NCBI GenBank assembly: GCA_937890575.1
Contig: CALADZ010000141.1
Location: 1-35,676, forward strand
DNA from: MAG-120531 sp002378585
GTDB taxonomy: Bacteria > Bacteroidota > Bacteroidia > Flavobacteriales > Flavobacteriaceae
Reading direction: 5' to 3'
DNA length: 35,676 bases
Shown: positions 17,857-26,159 of the stretch, piece after piece
Numbering within the stretch: the stretch's first letter is position 1
Layout: each line of letters begins with the position of its first letter
Made by a program: the position numbers and the translations under genes
Notes under the pieces: model-generated
Database searches by the model: none
What the model saw: the letters and a program-made list of their open reading frames with translations, nothing else
What the model was told of the DNA's origin: nothing

Positions 17857-17969
17857 AACCAAATATAATGAATTAAATATCAATCATTTATAATTTTCTT
17901 GACGATGATTTCCGAGCTGCCTATCTATGAATTTGGTAGGGTATGGCGATTAATTTATTGCACCATTGA

Positions 17970-18923
17970 TTACAGTTCATTATTCAATGATATGATCTCC
18001 CCTTCGTCAGCTACATCGAACCCCAATTTGATCAGCTCATTTCTCTCAGGACCGTTAAATAAGATCGGATTCGTATGGTTCATATGAATGAACATGATTT
18101 TGTTGCGCAACAGAGTTGACGATGTGCGAAACAATTCAACAGTTTCAGAAACAAATGGGTGAGGGACTTCACTCATATCCCGGTGAGGGAGTTCTTTGGC
18201 TCCATAAAAAGTGGCGTCGATTAAAGCGAAATCTGCTCGGTCTACCTCGGCGAGAATATCTCGATCCCACAATGGCCATTTGTCAATATCAGGAATAAAT
18301 AATGCACTTCGTTCGCTTGATTGTATGATAAACCCCACCGTCTCAGAAAACTCGTCTCTGTGTGGCACCAGCATTGGGGTTACCTGAATAGCAGGACTAA
18401 GTTGAATTGGTTTGTCTGGTTCGATCAGCACCAACTCTATATTTCCTAGGGCAACTAACTGACTCCACGGAGCATTGTGTTCCAGGAATTGTTTCATTTT
18501 TGGAAGCACGTATACGACAACTCCTGAGGAGCCTTGCGCTTCTCTACCCAGGTTTAATAAACCTGCATAGTGCCCCATGTGTGCGTGTGTTAAAAAAATC
18601 CCTGAAAGATTAGTCAATCCTGAAGTTTCTTGGAGCTTTTGAAGTTGGTAGGTAAAATCTGGGGTGGCCTCAAACAACCAATTTTGTTTGCTTTGATGAT
18701 CGGTAAGTCCCAGACTTACAACATGGCGCTTATTTTCCTCACCCCGCCAATGGCGCATACAAAACTCTTCTGTGCACCCTGCTTGGGGATACCCTCCATC
18801 CTGTGCAACTCCTAAAACGGTGATAAATTGCTGAGCCTTACTGTTTATTAAAATTGACTGACCGCTGGTTACCAATGGGAGCAAAAAAAAGAGTGCCTTA
18901 AAAAAATATTGATTCAAATTCAA
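17970..18923 (-). CDS. Secreted PqqB-like metallo-beta-lactamase-fold hydrolase
   Basis: Metallo-beta-lactamase-fold protein resembling PqqB, exported by an N-terminal signal (hydrophobic stretch ending LVTSGQS). The N-terminal motif VLGVAQDGGYPQAGC with Cys50 and Cys55 matches PqqB-like proteins. The metal motif is THAHMGH (112-118), so the usual Asp of HxHxDH is Gly117. Later ligands VPHRDE, IPDIDKW, IDATFYG and HMNHTNP are present. PQQ synthesis is unlikely: no other pqq genes are nearby and the protein is exported, whereas PqqB is cytoplasmic. A periplasmic hydrolase with one metal ion is the best guess. Length 317 aa is typical. Confidence 0.82.
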   Translation of the reverse strand: MNLNQYFFKALFFLLPLVTSGQSILINSKAQQFITVLGVAQDGGYPQAGCTEEFCMRHWRGEENKRHVVSLGLTDHQSKQNWLFEATPDFTYQLQKLQETSGLTNLSGIFLTHAHMGHYAGLLNLGREAQGSSGVVVYVLPKMKQFLEHNAPWSQLVALGNIELVLIEPDKPIQLSPAIQVTPMLVPHRDEFSETVGFIIQSSERSALFIPDIDKWPLWDRDILAEVDRADFALIDATFYGAKELPHRDMSEVPHPFVSETVELFRTSSTLLRNKIMFIHMNHTNPILFNGPERNELIKLGFDVADEGEIISLNNEL

Positions 18924-19121
18924 TGAGTTTAATTTGAAAATAAAAATAGCTTAAGGATATGTATAAACAGCCAAATAAACTGAAAATCAATTATTTAAAA
19001 TAATAAATACTTTGTGTTTAGTGGGGGATTTGTTATTTTGTGGGGTAGTTGTCATCAAATAATGAGAAAATTTGATTTGCTTAAAAAGCACTTTTCGTCA
19101 CGTTACTATAAAATCTATCTC

Positions 19122-20141
19122 ATGAAATCAAAAATCCTTATCCTCCAGATATTGTTGATCTTGGTAGCTTGTAAAGGCCAAGAAACTTCTGATTTTTCCG
19201 ACTATTTAAATTATGCTGATTCCCCTTCAAAATTTTCGGGAGGGACAAAAGTAATCCCCATTGAGACAGCCTATGGCACTTTTAATGTTTGGACAAAACG
19301 CGTAGGAAATAATCCCACAATAAAAGTCTTGTTGCTGCACGGGGGGCCCGGGGCTACTAGCGAATATTTTGAAGCAGCTGACTCATTCTTTCCACAAGGA
19401 AATGTAGAGTATTATTACTATGATCAATTGGGCTCTGGAAAAAGTGACAATCCCAACGATGAACGACTTTGGAACATCGAAAGTTTTGTTGAGGAAGTCG
19501 AACAGGTTAGAAAGGCGTTGAATTTAGACGCCACTAACTTTGTACTACTCGGCCATTCTTGGGGAGGTATTTTAGGGATTGAATACGCCTTAAAATACCA
19601 ACAAAACATGAAAGCCCTTATCGTTTCTAACATGGTCAGTTCCATACCCGAGTATGTGACCTATGCTAAAGAAGTGTTGGGACCTCAAATGCCGGCTGAT
19701 GTTCTGGATAAAATAGAGGCGTATGAAAAAAGTGAAGATTATACGAATCCAGAATACCTTAAACTTATAGAAACCTACTACTATCCAGAGCATGTACTGC
19801 GCATGAATCCAAGTGATTGGCCAAATCCGGTGGTTAGGGCGTTTGCCAATCTGAATTATCCACTTTATTTAAAAATGCAAGGTCCCAGCGAGTTTGGCGT
19901 TGTGGGAGATGCTGTATTAAAGGAATGGGACAGAACTGAGGATCTGAAAAATATCAGTATTCCAACCCTGACCATAGGCGCGGAATACGATACTATGGAC
20001 CCAAAAGCGATGGAAAAAATGAGCAGATTAGTACAAAATGGGGAGTACCTATATTGTCCTCAAGGAAGTCATATGGCTATGTATGACGACCAAGAAGTGT
20101 ATTTTTCAGGGGTGCTTAAATTCTTAAAATCATTGGAATAG
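19122..20141 (+). CDS. Prolyl-iminopeptidase-like alpha/beta hydrolase (S33), lipoprotein
   Basis: Serine hydrolase of peptidase family S33, expected to remove N-terminal proline or a similar residue from peptides. The start at 19122 gives MKSKILILQILLILVAC, a lipoprotein signal; the longer ORF from 19014 adds 36 residues before it. Motifs: HGGPGA oxyanion loop, YDQLGSGKSD, nucleophile Ser146 in GHSWGG, catalytic Asp in GAEYDTMDP, and His in QGSHMAMYDD. All three catalytic residues are present. About 339 aa, standard. It precedes the Nramp/5-oxoprolinase operon by about 120 nt, so it may feed the same pathway, but shared transcription is uncertain. Confidence 0.9.
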   Translation: MKSKILILQILLILVACKGQETSDFSDYLNYADSPSKFSGGTKVIPIETAYGTFNVWTKRVGNNPTIKVLLLHGGPGATSEYFEAADSFFPQGNVEYYYYDQLGSGKSDNPNDERLWNIESFVEEVEQVRKALNLDATNFVLLGHSWGGILGIEYALKYQQNMKALIVSNMVSSIPEYVTYAKEVLGPQMPADVLDKIEAYEKSEDYTNPEYLKLIETYYYPEHVLRMNPSDWPNPVVRAFANLNYPLYLKMQGPSEFGVVGDAVLKEWDRTEDLKNISIPTLTIGAEYDTMDPKAMEKMSRLVQNGEYLYCPQGSHMAMYDDQEVYFSGVLKFLKSLE

Positions 20142-20164
20142 AATCTTGTCTATCTTTAGAATAG

Positions 20165-20257
20165 ATACGATCACTATTTAAGCTATGGACAATCGCAGAT
20201 TCTACAACAGAACTGGATCATTTAATTGATGCCGTAAAAGCACTTGCTCAATCCTAA
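20165..20257 (+). pseudogene. Possible C-terminal remnant of an upstream operon gene
   Basis: An open stretch without a start reads IRSLFKLWTIADSTTELDHL and then IDAVKALAQS before a stop at 20255. The segment IADSTTELDHLIDAVKAL resembles the C-terminus of class V-type aminotransferases. It ends 5 nt before the Nramp-like start, the spacing expected inside an operon. It may be the tail left after deletion of a gene once ahead of the transporter. The stretch is short and the call is tentative. Confidence 0.3.
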
Positions 20258-20262
20258 ATTTT

Positions 20263-21492
20263 ATGGCATTTCGTTTAATTAAAAATATTGGCCCTGGCAT
20301 TATTATTGCCGCCGCCTTTATTGGTCCCGGAACGGTTACGCTCTGCTCAATAGCTGGGGTAAATTTTGGCTATTCACTTCTCTGGGCTGTTCTATTGTCC
20401 ACTTTGGCCACCATCATTCTACAAGAAATGGCCGCTCGAATAGGCTTAATTACCGAAAGTGGTTTGGCCCAATTGCTTAGGAACAGATTAAAGGAGTCAG
20501 TTTGGAAAACCCCAGTGATCATACTCATAATTCTGGCTATAGTTCTGGGAAACACCGCTTACCAAGCGGGGAATATCGGTGGAGGAGTTTTGGGCCTCGA
20601 GGCTATTATAGGTCCTCTAACCTACTACTATTTCGATGTGAAAATTAATGTAGCGGCGTTATTGTTGGGTGGGATTGCATTTATTGTTTTGTCACAAAAA
20701 AACGACAAACTACTTCCCCAGATTTTAACGATCATGGTTCTATTTATGAGTTTTTCATTTGTGGTCACTGCCCTATTAATCAGGCCTAAATTGCCCGAAC
20801 TACTCAGCGGAATTTTTTTACCCACTATACCAAAGGACAGCCTTTGGACCATCATCGGGCTAGTCGGTACAACCATTGTCCCCTATAATATTTTCCTTCA
20901 TGCCTCACTCATTCATAAAAAATGGCAGGGAGTTGAATTTCTCCCAAAAGTTAAAAGAGACACCTATTGGACGATTGGACTGGGCGGAGTTGTTTCCATG
21001 TGTATCGTGATCTGCGCAGCCGGTTCAGGTATTGAAAAAATCACAACAGCTGTCGATTTAGCAGAAGCTTTAAGTCCGTTATATGGTTCCATGGCCAAAC
21101 TACTTTTAGGAGTAGGATTATTTTCTGCTGGTATGACTTCAGCGATTACCGCCCCGCTTGCTGCAGCCTATGTCGCCTGTGAATGTCTTGGTTGGTCGAC
21201 AGATTCAAACAGCAAAAAGTTTAGAATTATTTGGGGCTCTGTGCTTCTTGTGGGTGTAATTTTAGCTACTGCAGGGATTAAACCTATTGCGTTGATACAA
21301 ATGGCGCAAGTGGCCAATGGGATGCTGATTTTTATCATTGCTGGATTAGTCCTATGGATGATCAATCAACAAAAAGTTATGAAAGGTCATGTCAATACAA
21401 TTTGGCAAAATATTTTGGGGGCAATCGTCCTAATTTTGTCCATTATTGTGGGCTTCAAAGGAATTGATGGAGTAGTGCAAATTTTCAATTAA
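20263..21492 (+). CDS. Nramp-family transporter lacking metal-binding motifs (YcsG-like)
   Basis: Eleven-helix LeuT-fold membrane protein of the Nramp/SLC11 family, 409 aa. Alignment by eye with MntH is clear over TM1 (GPGIIIAAAFIGPGT, then FGYSLLW) and TM6 (GTTIVPYNIFLHASL). The metal ligands are gone: DPGN in TM1 reads GPGT (21-24), and the TM6 MPH reads VPY (206-208). The TM3 acidic residues used in proton coupling are also absent (GNTAYQAG). Its stop abuts the ATG of pxpA. In Bacillus subtilis the Nramp homologue ycsG is likewise next to ycsF and kipI/kipA. The protein therefore probably moves something other than Mn2+, such as 5-oxoproline; that is inference. Confidence 0.88.
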   Translation: MAFRLIKNIGPGIIIAAAFIGPGTVTLCSIAGVNFGYSLLWAVLLSTLATIILQEMAARIGLITESGLAQLLRNRLKESVWKTPVIILIILAIVLGNTAYQAGNIGGGVLGLEAIIGPLTYYYFDVKINVAALLLGGIAFIVLSQKNDKLLPQILTIMVLFMSFSFVVTALLIRPKLPELLSGIFLPTIPKDSLWTIIGLVGTTIVPYNIFLHASLIHKKWQGVEFLPKVKRDTYWTIGLGGVVSMCIVICAAGSGIEKITTAVDLAEALSPLYGSMAKLLLGVGLFSAGMTSAITAPLAAAYVACECLGWSTDSNSKKFRIIWGSVLLVGVILATAGIKPIALIQMAQVANGMLIFIIAGLVLWMINQQKVMKGHVNTIWQNILGAIVLILSIIVGFKGIDGVVQIFN

Positions 21493-22200
21493 ATGGATAT
21501 CAATTGTGATTTGGGAGAGGGAATAGCCCACGATAGACTCATCATGCCGTATATAAACCGGTGCAACATCGCCTGTGGGGCACACGCGGGTTCAAAGGAT
21601 TTGATCATAAAAACAATCCAAATGGCGCAAGAATACGGAGTGGATATTGGCGCCCATCCCTCCTATCCAGATCGAGAGAACTTTGGGCGAATATCCATGA
21701 TAATGGATGTTAAGGAATTAAAGCAAAGCCTTCAGCATCAGTTGGAGATGTTTTTGGAGGCCGCCGAATTATGCGGCGCTAAAATGTCTCATGTAAAACC
21801 TCATGGTGCGTTGTACCACGACGTGGCCAATAAGCCTGAAATGGCTTTGGTTTTTTTGGAGGTAATCGATGAGGTGTGCCCTGAAATTTTACTGATCACC
21901 TCAGTTAATTCGGTGCTTTTCAATAGCTTTACAAGACCTAATCATCTCATTTGGCCAGAAAGTTTTATCGATCGCAGATATCGATCAGACCTGACTTTAG
22001 TTCCGCGACAGGAACATAATTCAATCATCCACGACCCTAAAATAGCTCAACAACAATTTCTAAATTTAAGGGAAGGACGAGTACAAAGTATAGAGGGAAG
22101 CCTACACGCTATTCAAACGATGACCTGCTGTATTCATTCAGACCATCCAAATTCACTAGAAATTGCTAAAGCAGTTTCAGCTGTAAATCGATCACAATGA
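21493..22200 (+). CDS. pxpA: 5-oxoprolinase subunit A (LamB/YcsF family)
   Basis: Component of the ATP-dependent prokaryotic 5-oxoprolinase PxpABC, which opens 5-oxoproline (pyroglutamate) to L-glutamate in the cytoplasm. The family fingerprint is strong: MDINCDLGEG at the N-terminus, NIACGAHAG, GAHPSYPDRENFGR, VKPHGALYHD. The 235-aa length is slightly shorter than typical (about 250). The ATG follows the transporter's TAA with no gap, and the end overlaps pxpB by 4 nt (ATGA), indicating translational coupling. Confidence 0.95.
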   Translation: MDINCDLGEGIAHDRLIMPYINRCNIACGAHAGSKDLIIKTIQMAQEYGVDIGAHPSYPDRENFGRISMIMDVKELKQSLQHQLEMFLEAAELCGAKMSHVKPHGALYHDVANKPEMALVFLEVIDEVCPEILLITSVNSVLFNSFTRPNHLIWPESFIDRRYRSDLTLVPRQEHNSIIHDPKIAQQQFLNLREGRVQSIEGSLHAIQTMTCCIHSDHPNSLEIAKAVSAVNRSQ

Positions 22201-22916
22201 GTATGGCTTATACATTAACCTACTTCCCGATGGGCAATCGAGCCCTACTAATTGAATGGCCTAGTCAAATAGATGTGGATATCATCGAAGATATTTGGCA
22301 ACTCAGGGCGGCATTGTCCGATGATGCAATTACTGAGTACATTGTGGCATATCACAGCTTGACAATCGTATTTTCCGTGGCCCAAAAAGATTTCAACCCC
22401 TGGATTCAATGGGTTCAAGAGAAGTACGCACACATTAAAAACAACCCCACAGCTTTATTACCAAAAAAAGTAGTTGAACTGCCTGTGTACTATAGTTCTG
22501 AAGTAGCGCCGGATCTAGAAGATTATTTATCCAACAAGAAGATTTCCCTCCAAGAAATGGTACATCTTCACACAAAACCTGAATACACCCTCTTTTTTTA
22601 TGGATTCCAACCTGGATTTATGTACTTGGGAGGGCTAGATAAAAAATTGGTTCAACCGCGTAAGGATAAACCATCAGCGGTGGTGAACTCAGGAAGTGTG
22701 GCTGTTGGTGGAGCACAAACTGGCATCTATCCCCTGGCGTCACCAGGAGGTTGGCATATAATTGGTCATTGTCCTTTGATTTTATTCGACCCTCAACTTC
22801 CTGAACCATGTATCGCCAAGCCAGGAGATGTTATAAAATTTCGGGCTGTAGAAAAAAATGAGTACCAAGAAATACTGGACTCTCTAAGGGATCATAAAAT
22901 GCTTATTAACCATTGA
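22197..22916 (+). CDS. pxpB: 5-oxoprolinase subunit B (KipI family)
   Basis: Subunit B of 5-oxoprolinase, homologous to the B. subtilis KipI protein. Characteristic blocks are FYGFQPGFMYLGGLD, the stretch around PRKDKPSAVVNSGSVAVGG, and GIYPLASPGGWHIIG. Length 239 aa is standard. It overlaps pxpA by 4 nt; a second Met (third codon) is also possible as start. It is followed by pxpC after 9 nt. The KipI role in sporulation-kinase inhibition is not relevant here because the full pxpABC set and no sporulation genes are present. Confidence 0.95.
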   Translation: MSMAYTLTYFPMGNRALLIEWPSQIDVDIIEDIWQLRAALSDDAITEYIVAYHSLTIVFSVAQKDFNPWIQWVQEKYAHIKNNPTALLPKKVVELPVYYSSEVAPDLEDYLSNKKISLQEMVHLHTKPEYTLFFYGFQPGFMYLGGLDKKLVQPRKDKPSAVVNSGSVAVGGAQTGIYPLASPGGWHIIGHCPLILFDPQLPEPCIAKPGDVIKFRAVEKNEYQEILDSLRDHKMLINH

Positions 22917-22925
22917 TTCCTCGCG

Positions 22926-23798
22926 ATGATAGAAGTAATCAAACCAGGTATTTACAGCACTATTCAAGATAAAGGGCGCTTGGGTTATGCGCATCTGGGT
23001 ATACCGCCTAGCGGAGCTATTGATGGAATTTCTTACCATTTAGCCAACGCTGTCTTGGGCAATGACGATAATGATGCAGTTATCGAAATTACTTTTGGTG
23101 GAGCTGAATTTAAATTTCATATCCATACAGCCATATCATTGACAGGGGGTGATTATACCGCCACAATCAACGGTCAAAAAATCCCGATGAATCAACTTAT
23201 CCCTGTAGAAGAAAATGATGTGTTGCAGTTTGGACAAAGGCGATCTGGTGTACGCACTTACTTAGGAATTCTGGGTGGGATAAATACGAAACAAGTGCTA
23301 GGCAGTCGAAGTTATTACCCATCTATTACTGCTGATTTTAGAATCAAAAAAGGAGATTTTATAGAAACAGGGACTCCATTAAATGAAGTTTCAAAAATAA
23401 GTAGTAAGAGCACATCTGCCTTGGAAAACCCGGTGTGCCAACATGACGTGAGTGCTGGATCTACTGTTGAGCTACAGGTTTATTTAGGACCAGAGTACCA
23501 CAGACTCAGTTCATCCGAAATAAAGAAACTAAACCTGGAAATGACCATTGGTCGAAACGACAGAATGGGGTATATACTTCAAGAAACAGTGGCCCATAAA
23601 ATCACGCCTATACATACCTCAAGTGCCTTGCCTGGGACCGTTCAACTTACCCCAGCCGGTCAATTGATTATTTTGATGAACGATGGTCAAGTCACAGGAG
23701 GCTATCCACGAATTTTTCAATTAACCGATTATTCAAAAGATTTATTGAGCCAGTGTGCTCAGGGACAAAAAATAAAATTTAATCCAATAGTGCATTAA
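22926..23798 (+). CDS. pxpC: 5-oxoprolinase subunit C (KipA family)
   Basis: Subunit C of 5-oxoprolinase, forming the catalytic BC complex with PxpB. The N-terminus MIEVIKPGIYSTIQDKGRLG, then HLGIPPSGAID and LTGGDYTATING, identify the family; RNDRMGYILQ and the C-terminal GQVTGGYPRIFQLT are also typical. Length 290 aa is close to the norm. It is the last gene of the transporter-pxpABC operon and converges with the DoxX-like genes. A T-rich stretch follows the stop, without a clear hairpin. Confidence 0.94.
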   Translation: MIEVIKPGIYSTIQDKGRLGYAHLGIPPSGAIDGISYHLANAVLGNDDNDAVIEITFGGAEFKFHIHTAISLTGGDYTATINGQKIPMNQLIPVEENDVLQFGQRRSGVRTYLGILGGINTKQVLGSRSYYPSITADFRIKKGDFIETGTPLNEVSKISSKSTSALENPVCQHDVSAGSTVELQVYLGPEYHRLSSSEIKKLNLEMTIGRNDRMGYILQETVAHKITPIHTSSALPGTVQLTPAGQLIILMNDGQVTGGYPRIFQLTDYSKDLLSQCAQGQKIKFNPIVH

Positions 23799-23864
23799 AC
23801 CATTAATTTTTTTGCTTAGCAACACTTCCATCACCAAAGAAATTTAAGATAACACCTTCAAATA

Positions 23865-24245
23865 TTACTTAATTATTTTGAGCTGCAGCAACAAAATAAC
23901 TGAACTAAACAGAAAAATTAATCCTGCAGGAAGAAACTTAATGGCATCATCGGCCACCTTCAAATGCATGGCTAATGCACCTATCATCAACACAACAATA
24001 ACTGATGCGGCGGGTTTAATTGTTTTATCGAAAAAGAAACCCAACAACAAGCCTATAGAGGCTAAAATTTTAAGACCGCCAACTAAATAGGCGGTTGTGT
24101 CATTTAAGCCATAAACCGCAAACTCCTCTAACATATTAGTAGAATTTCCTCCTCGATACGAAGTCGCAAGATTGAATCTCAATAGCCAAACATTTAGTAA
24201 TACAGCAGGAACTGCTATCATCAAAATTTTTTTTAAATATCTCAT
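23865..24245 (-). CDS. DoxX-like small membrane protein (second of a pair)
   Basis: Four-helix inner-membrane protein of 126 aa, DoxX-like by overall pattern (KKILMIAVPAVLLN; LVGGLKILASIGLLLGFFFDKTIKP). No catalytic residues can be named. It overlaps the upstream DoxX-like gene by 4 nt (ATGA), so both are co-translated. The tandem arrangement suggests a duplicated pair that may function as a heteromer. Family name is moderately sure; function unknown. Confidence 0.65.
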   Translation of the reverse strand: MRYLKKILMIAVPAVLLNVWLLRFNLATSYRGGNSTNMLEEFAVYGLNDTTAYLVGGLKILASIGLLLGFFFDKTIKPAASVIVVLMIGALAMHLKVADDAIKFLPAGLIFLFSSVILLLQLKIIK

Positions 24246-24586
24246 TTTAAGGTCTTTAATGGTTTAATTATAATTATTGAATTGAGTAAAAAATAGATAA
24301 CGGATGGTACTGATTGAATAATACTGTCTCCTATGGACACCCTTGTGGCAAATGCACCAATCATCATTAGTGAAAGCCCAGACGCTCCTAAAAATTTAAG
24401 TTTGTCAAAACGGAGACCGCCAATTAAGATGACTCCAAAAACAGCTTGAAAAACACCAATAGCAATTCTCTCTTGAGAAAAACCATATCTAGAATATTCA
24501 CTTATGGAATAGGGATCAAATAGAGCTGAGATTCCATAAATAAAATGAGAGATCCCAGTAAAAACGACAATAAATCGAAGAAGCAT
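24242..24586 (-). CDS. DoxX-like small membrane protein (first of a pair)
   Basis: 114-aa protein with about four hydrophobic helices. The middle part, QAVFGVILIGGLRFDKLKFL then GASGLSLMMIGAFATR, resembles DoxX/SURF4-type membrane proteins and is similar in pattern to its downstream partner (gain of GL...FDK...GAS/AAS...MIGA in both). The pair probably arose by duplication. It sits between the convergent pxp operon and the SusCD terminator, without a visible link to either. Confidence 0.6.
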   Translation of the reverse strand: MLLRFIVVFTGISHFIYGISALFDPYSISEYSRYGFSQERIAIGVFQAVFGVILIGGLRFDKLKFLGASGLSLMMIGAFATRVSIGDSIIQSVPSVIYFLLNSIIIIKPLKTLK

Positions 24587-24690
24587 TCAGTGAAGTTAAT
24601 CTAATTAAAGTAGACAATTTCTTCATTCGACAATTATCTTCAAATTACTGATAATAAGCAAAATATGGTACATCAAGCGAAGCTTAATTA

Positions 24691-24721
24691 ATTAAAAAAA
24701 CCCGGTCTCAGCGACCGGGTT
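24691..24721 (-). terminator. Strong intrinsic terminator of the susCD operon
   Basis: AACCCGGTC (24699-24707) and GACCGGGTT (24713-24721) form a perfect 9-bp GC-rich stem with a 5-nt loop. On the minus strand the stem is followed by a run of seven T and further A/T-rich sequence. It lies about 33 nt after the susD-like stop and matches a textbook Rho-independent terminator. Confidence 0.92.
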
Positions 24722-24753
24722 CTAAAAACTAAACTAAATAATTAAAAAATCGC

Positions 24754-26148
24754 CTACTTGTTCACTGGTGTAGGATCGAATATCGAGGGTATTGGTGAAG
24801 GAGCATTCGCATTTCCATTGATTTCATTTTGTGCGATGGGGAAACGCTGTGCGTGTTGTCCACCAGAGGTTGGACTAATCGCTAGAGCTATATCTGGATC
24901 CGTTTTACTCACTCTGGCAAAATCAAAGAAGGGCAAGTGCGTACCAAATAGACTTACATAGCGCTCTTCTAAGATTTCTCTGAGCAGCGCTTTGTCAGCC
25001 GATAAGCCCGAAGCATTTTCAATGCCCCCTGCTTCAAAATCAGCAGCCACGAAGGCGCTGTATTTAGCTGTTAATGTGGCACTTCCTACAAATCCTTTTC
25101 CTGAATTCAAGTAAGTACGCAATCCATTTAGATGCCCAAGTGCCGTGTTAAACTGCCCAAGTCTGGCAGAACTCTCTGCTAGAATGAGTAGGTTTTCCAC
25201 GTTGGATACCATAGGCATTTTTACATTCTGACCCGTGATTCTGGTGCTAGCACGTTCATCTATAGATACTTTTAAATAATCCCTTCTTCTTGATTCGTCA
25301 GTTTTTGCGTGATTTCTACTAGAAGAACCTGCAGGATCTAACAACCCTTGTACAAAAGTATCTGCAGAAGAAAAATCCCCACCCCTGGATCCATCTAGCA
25401 CAATGTAGTACAGATTACTGTTTTCTAATGTAGAGCCATAACCTGAAAATCCTTTGGCATAGCTCATGTTATTTACGTCTGTGGAAACACCATCTAAAGC
25501 TTCTGTATACGCTGCTTGATAGTTCTTGGTCATCAAATAAAATCTTGCTTTTAAGGTGTGAGCAACTTGAGTCCAAGCGGCAGCATTTTTACCCACCAAT
25601 AAATCTTGGGAAAGAACGCGTGTAGCAGTCACTGAAGACAATTGGACGATAGCGGCATCTAATAATGCTTGTACTTGACTGAACACCTCAGCTTGACTAT
25701 CAAATTCAGGATCTGGCGTGCCGTATTTGCTGTACGGTATATCGCCGAATAGAGCGGCCATGGTACCTATGGCATGTGCTTCTATAATATTCCCAATTCC
25801 TTTGATCAGATTGTCTTCAGAATCAGTTTGAATAATTCTGTTTTGAGTCACAATTCCGTGGTAAACAAAAGACCAATCACCATTAGTTTCTTCTGGAGCA
25901 ATATTGTAGACATAGAGGTTCTTGTATAGATTGCCCAAGCCTTTCAATTGTCCGGTCCACAATTGGGAGATCCGCATGGTATGGCCGAGTTGCAACTGCA
26001 CATCCGCAAGCTGCATTCCTTTGATAATTAATTCATTGGGGACAGATGTGGATTGATTCGGATTTTCGTTAACATCCAAATAAGATTCACAACCTGAACT
26101 TATTAAGATTATTCCGAGGACTAAAACACGAGATAATATATTTTTCAT
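24754..26148 (-). CDS. SusD/RagB-family surface lipoprotein
   Basis: Surface-exposed ligand-binding lipoprotein that caps the SusC-type transporter. The signal ends in LISSGC, a lipoprotein site. SusD-type features include ESYLDVNENPNQ after the cysteine, repeated TPR-like helices, and the C-terminal RFPIAQNEINGNANA. It seems closest to the SusD-like subgroup with the LRISQLWTGQLKG-type N-terminal part. 464 aa, normal. It lies 11 nt after the susC-like gene and before the terminator. No glycan-active enzyme genes are nearby, so peptides or amino-acid derivatives are more likely ligands than polysaccharide (inference). Confidence 0.92.
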   Translation of the reverse strand: MKNILSRVLVLGIILISSGCESYLDVNENPNQSTSVPNELIIKGMQLADVQLQLGHTMRISQLWTGQLKGLGNLYKNLYVYNIAPEETNGDWSFVYHGIVTQNRIIQTDSEDNLIKGIGNIIEAHAIGTMAALFGDIPYSKYGTPDPEFDSQAEVFSQVQALLDAAIVQLSSVTATRVLSQDLLVGKNAAAWTQVAHTLKARFYLMTKNYQAAYTEALDGVSTDVNNMSYAKGFSGYGSTLENSNLYYIVLDGSRGGDFSSADTFVQGLLDPAGSSSRNHAKTDESRRRDYLKVSIDERASTRITGQNVKMPMVSNVENLLILAESSARLGQFNTALGHLNGLRTYLNSGKGFVGSATLTAKYSAFVAADFEAGGIENASGLSADKALLREILEERYVSLFGTHLPFFDFARVSKTDPDIALAISPTSGGQHAQRFPIAQNEINGNANAPSPIPSIFDPTPVNK

Positions 26149-26159
26149 GGCTGTTTGAT

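Noticed and set aside
17970..18923. PQQ biosynthesis protein PqqB
   Set aside because: The signal peptide, altered metal motif and absence of other pqq genes argue against it.
20263..21492. Annotation as a manganese/iron transporter (MntH)
   Set aside because: The fold matches, but DPGN, the TM6 Met-Pro-His and the TM3 acids are absent, and the neighbours are 5-oxoprolinase genes.
22197..23798. KipI/KipA as sporulation-kinase inhibitor and antagonist
   Set aside because: pxpA is present in the same operon and the organism appears to be a non-sporulating Bacteroidota member; the metabolic role fits better.
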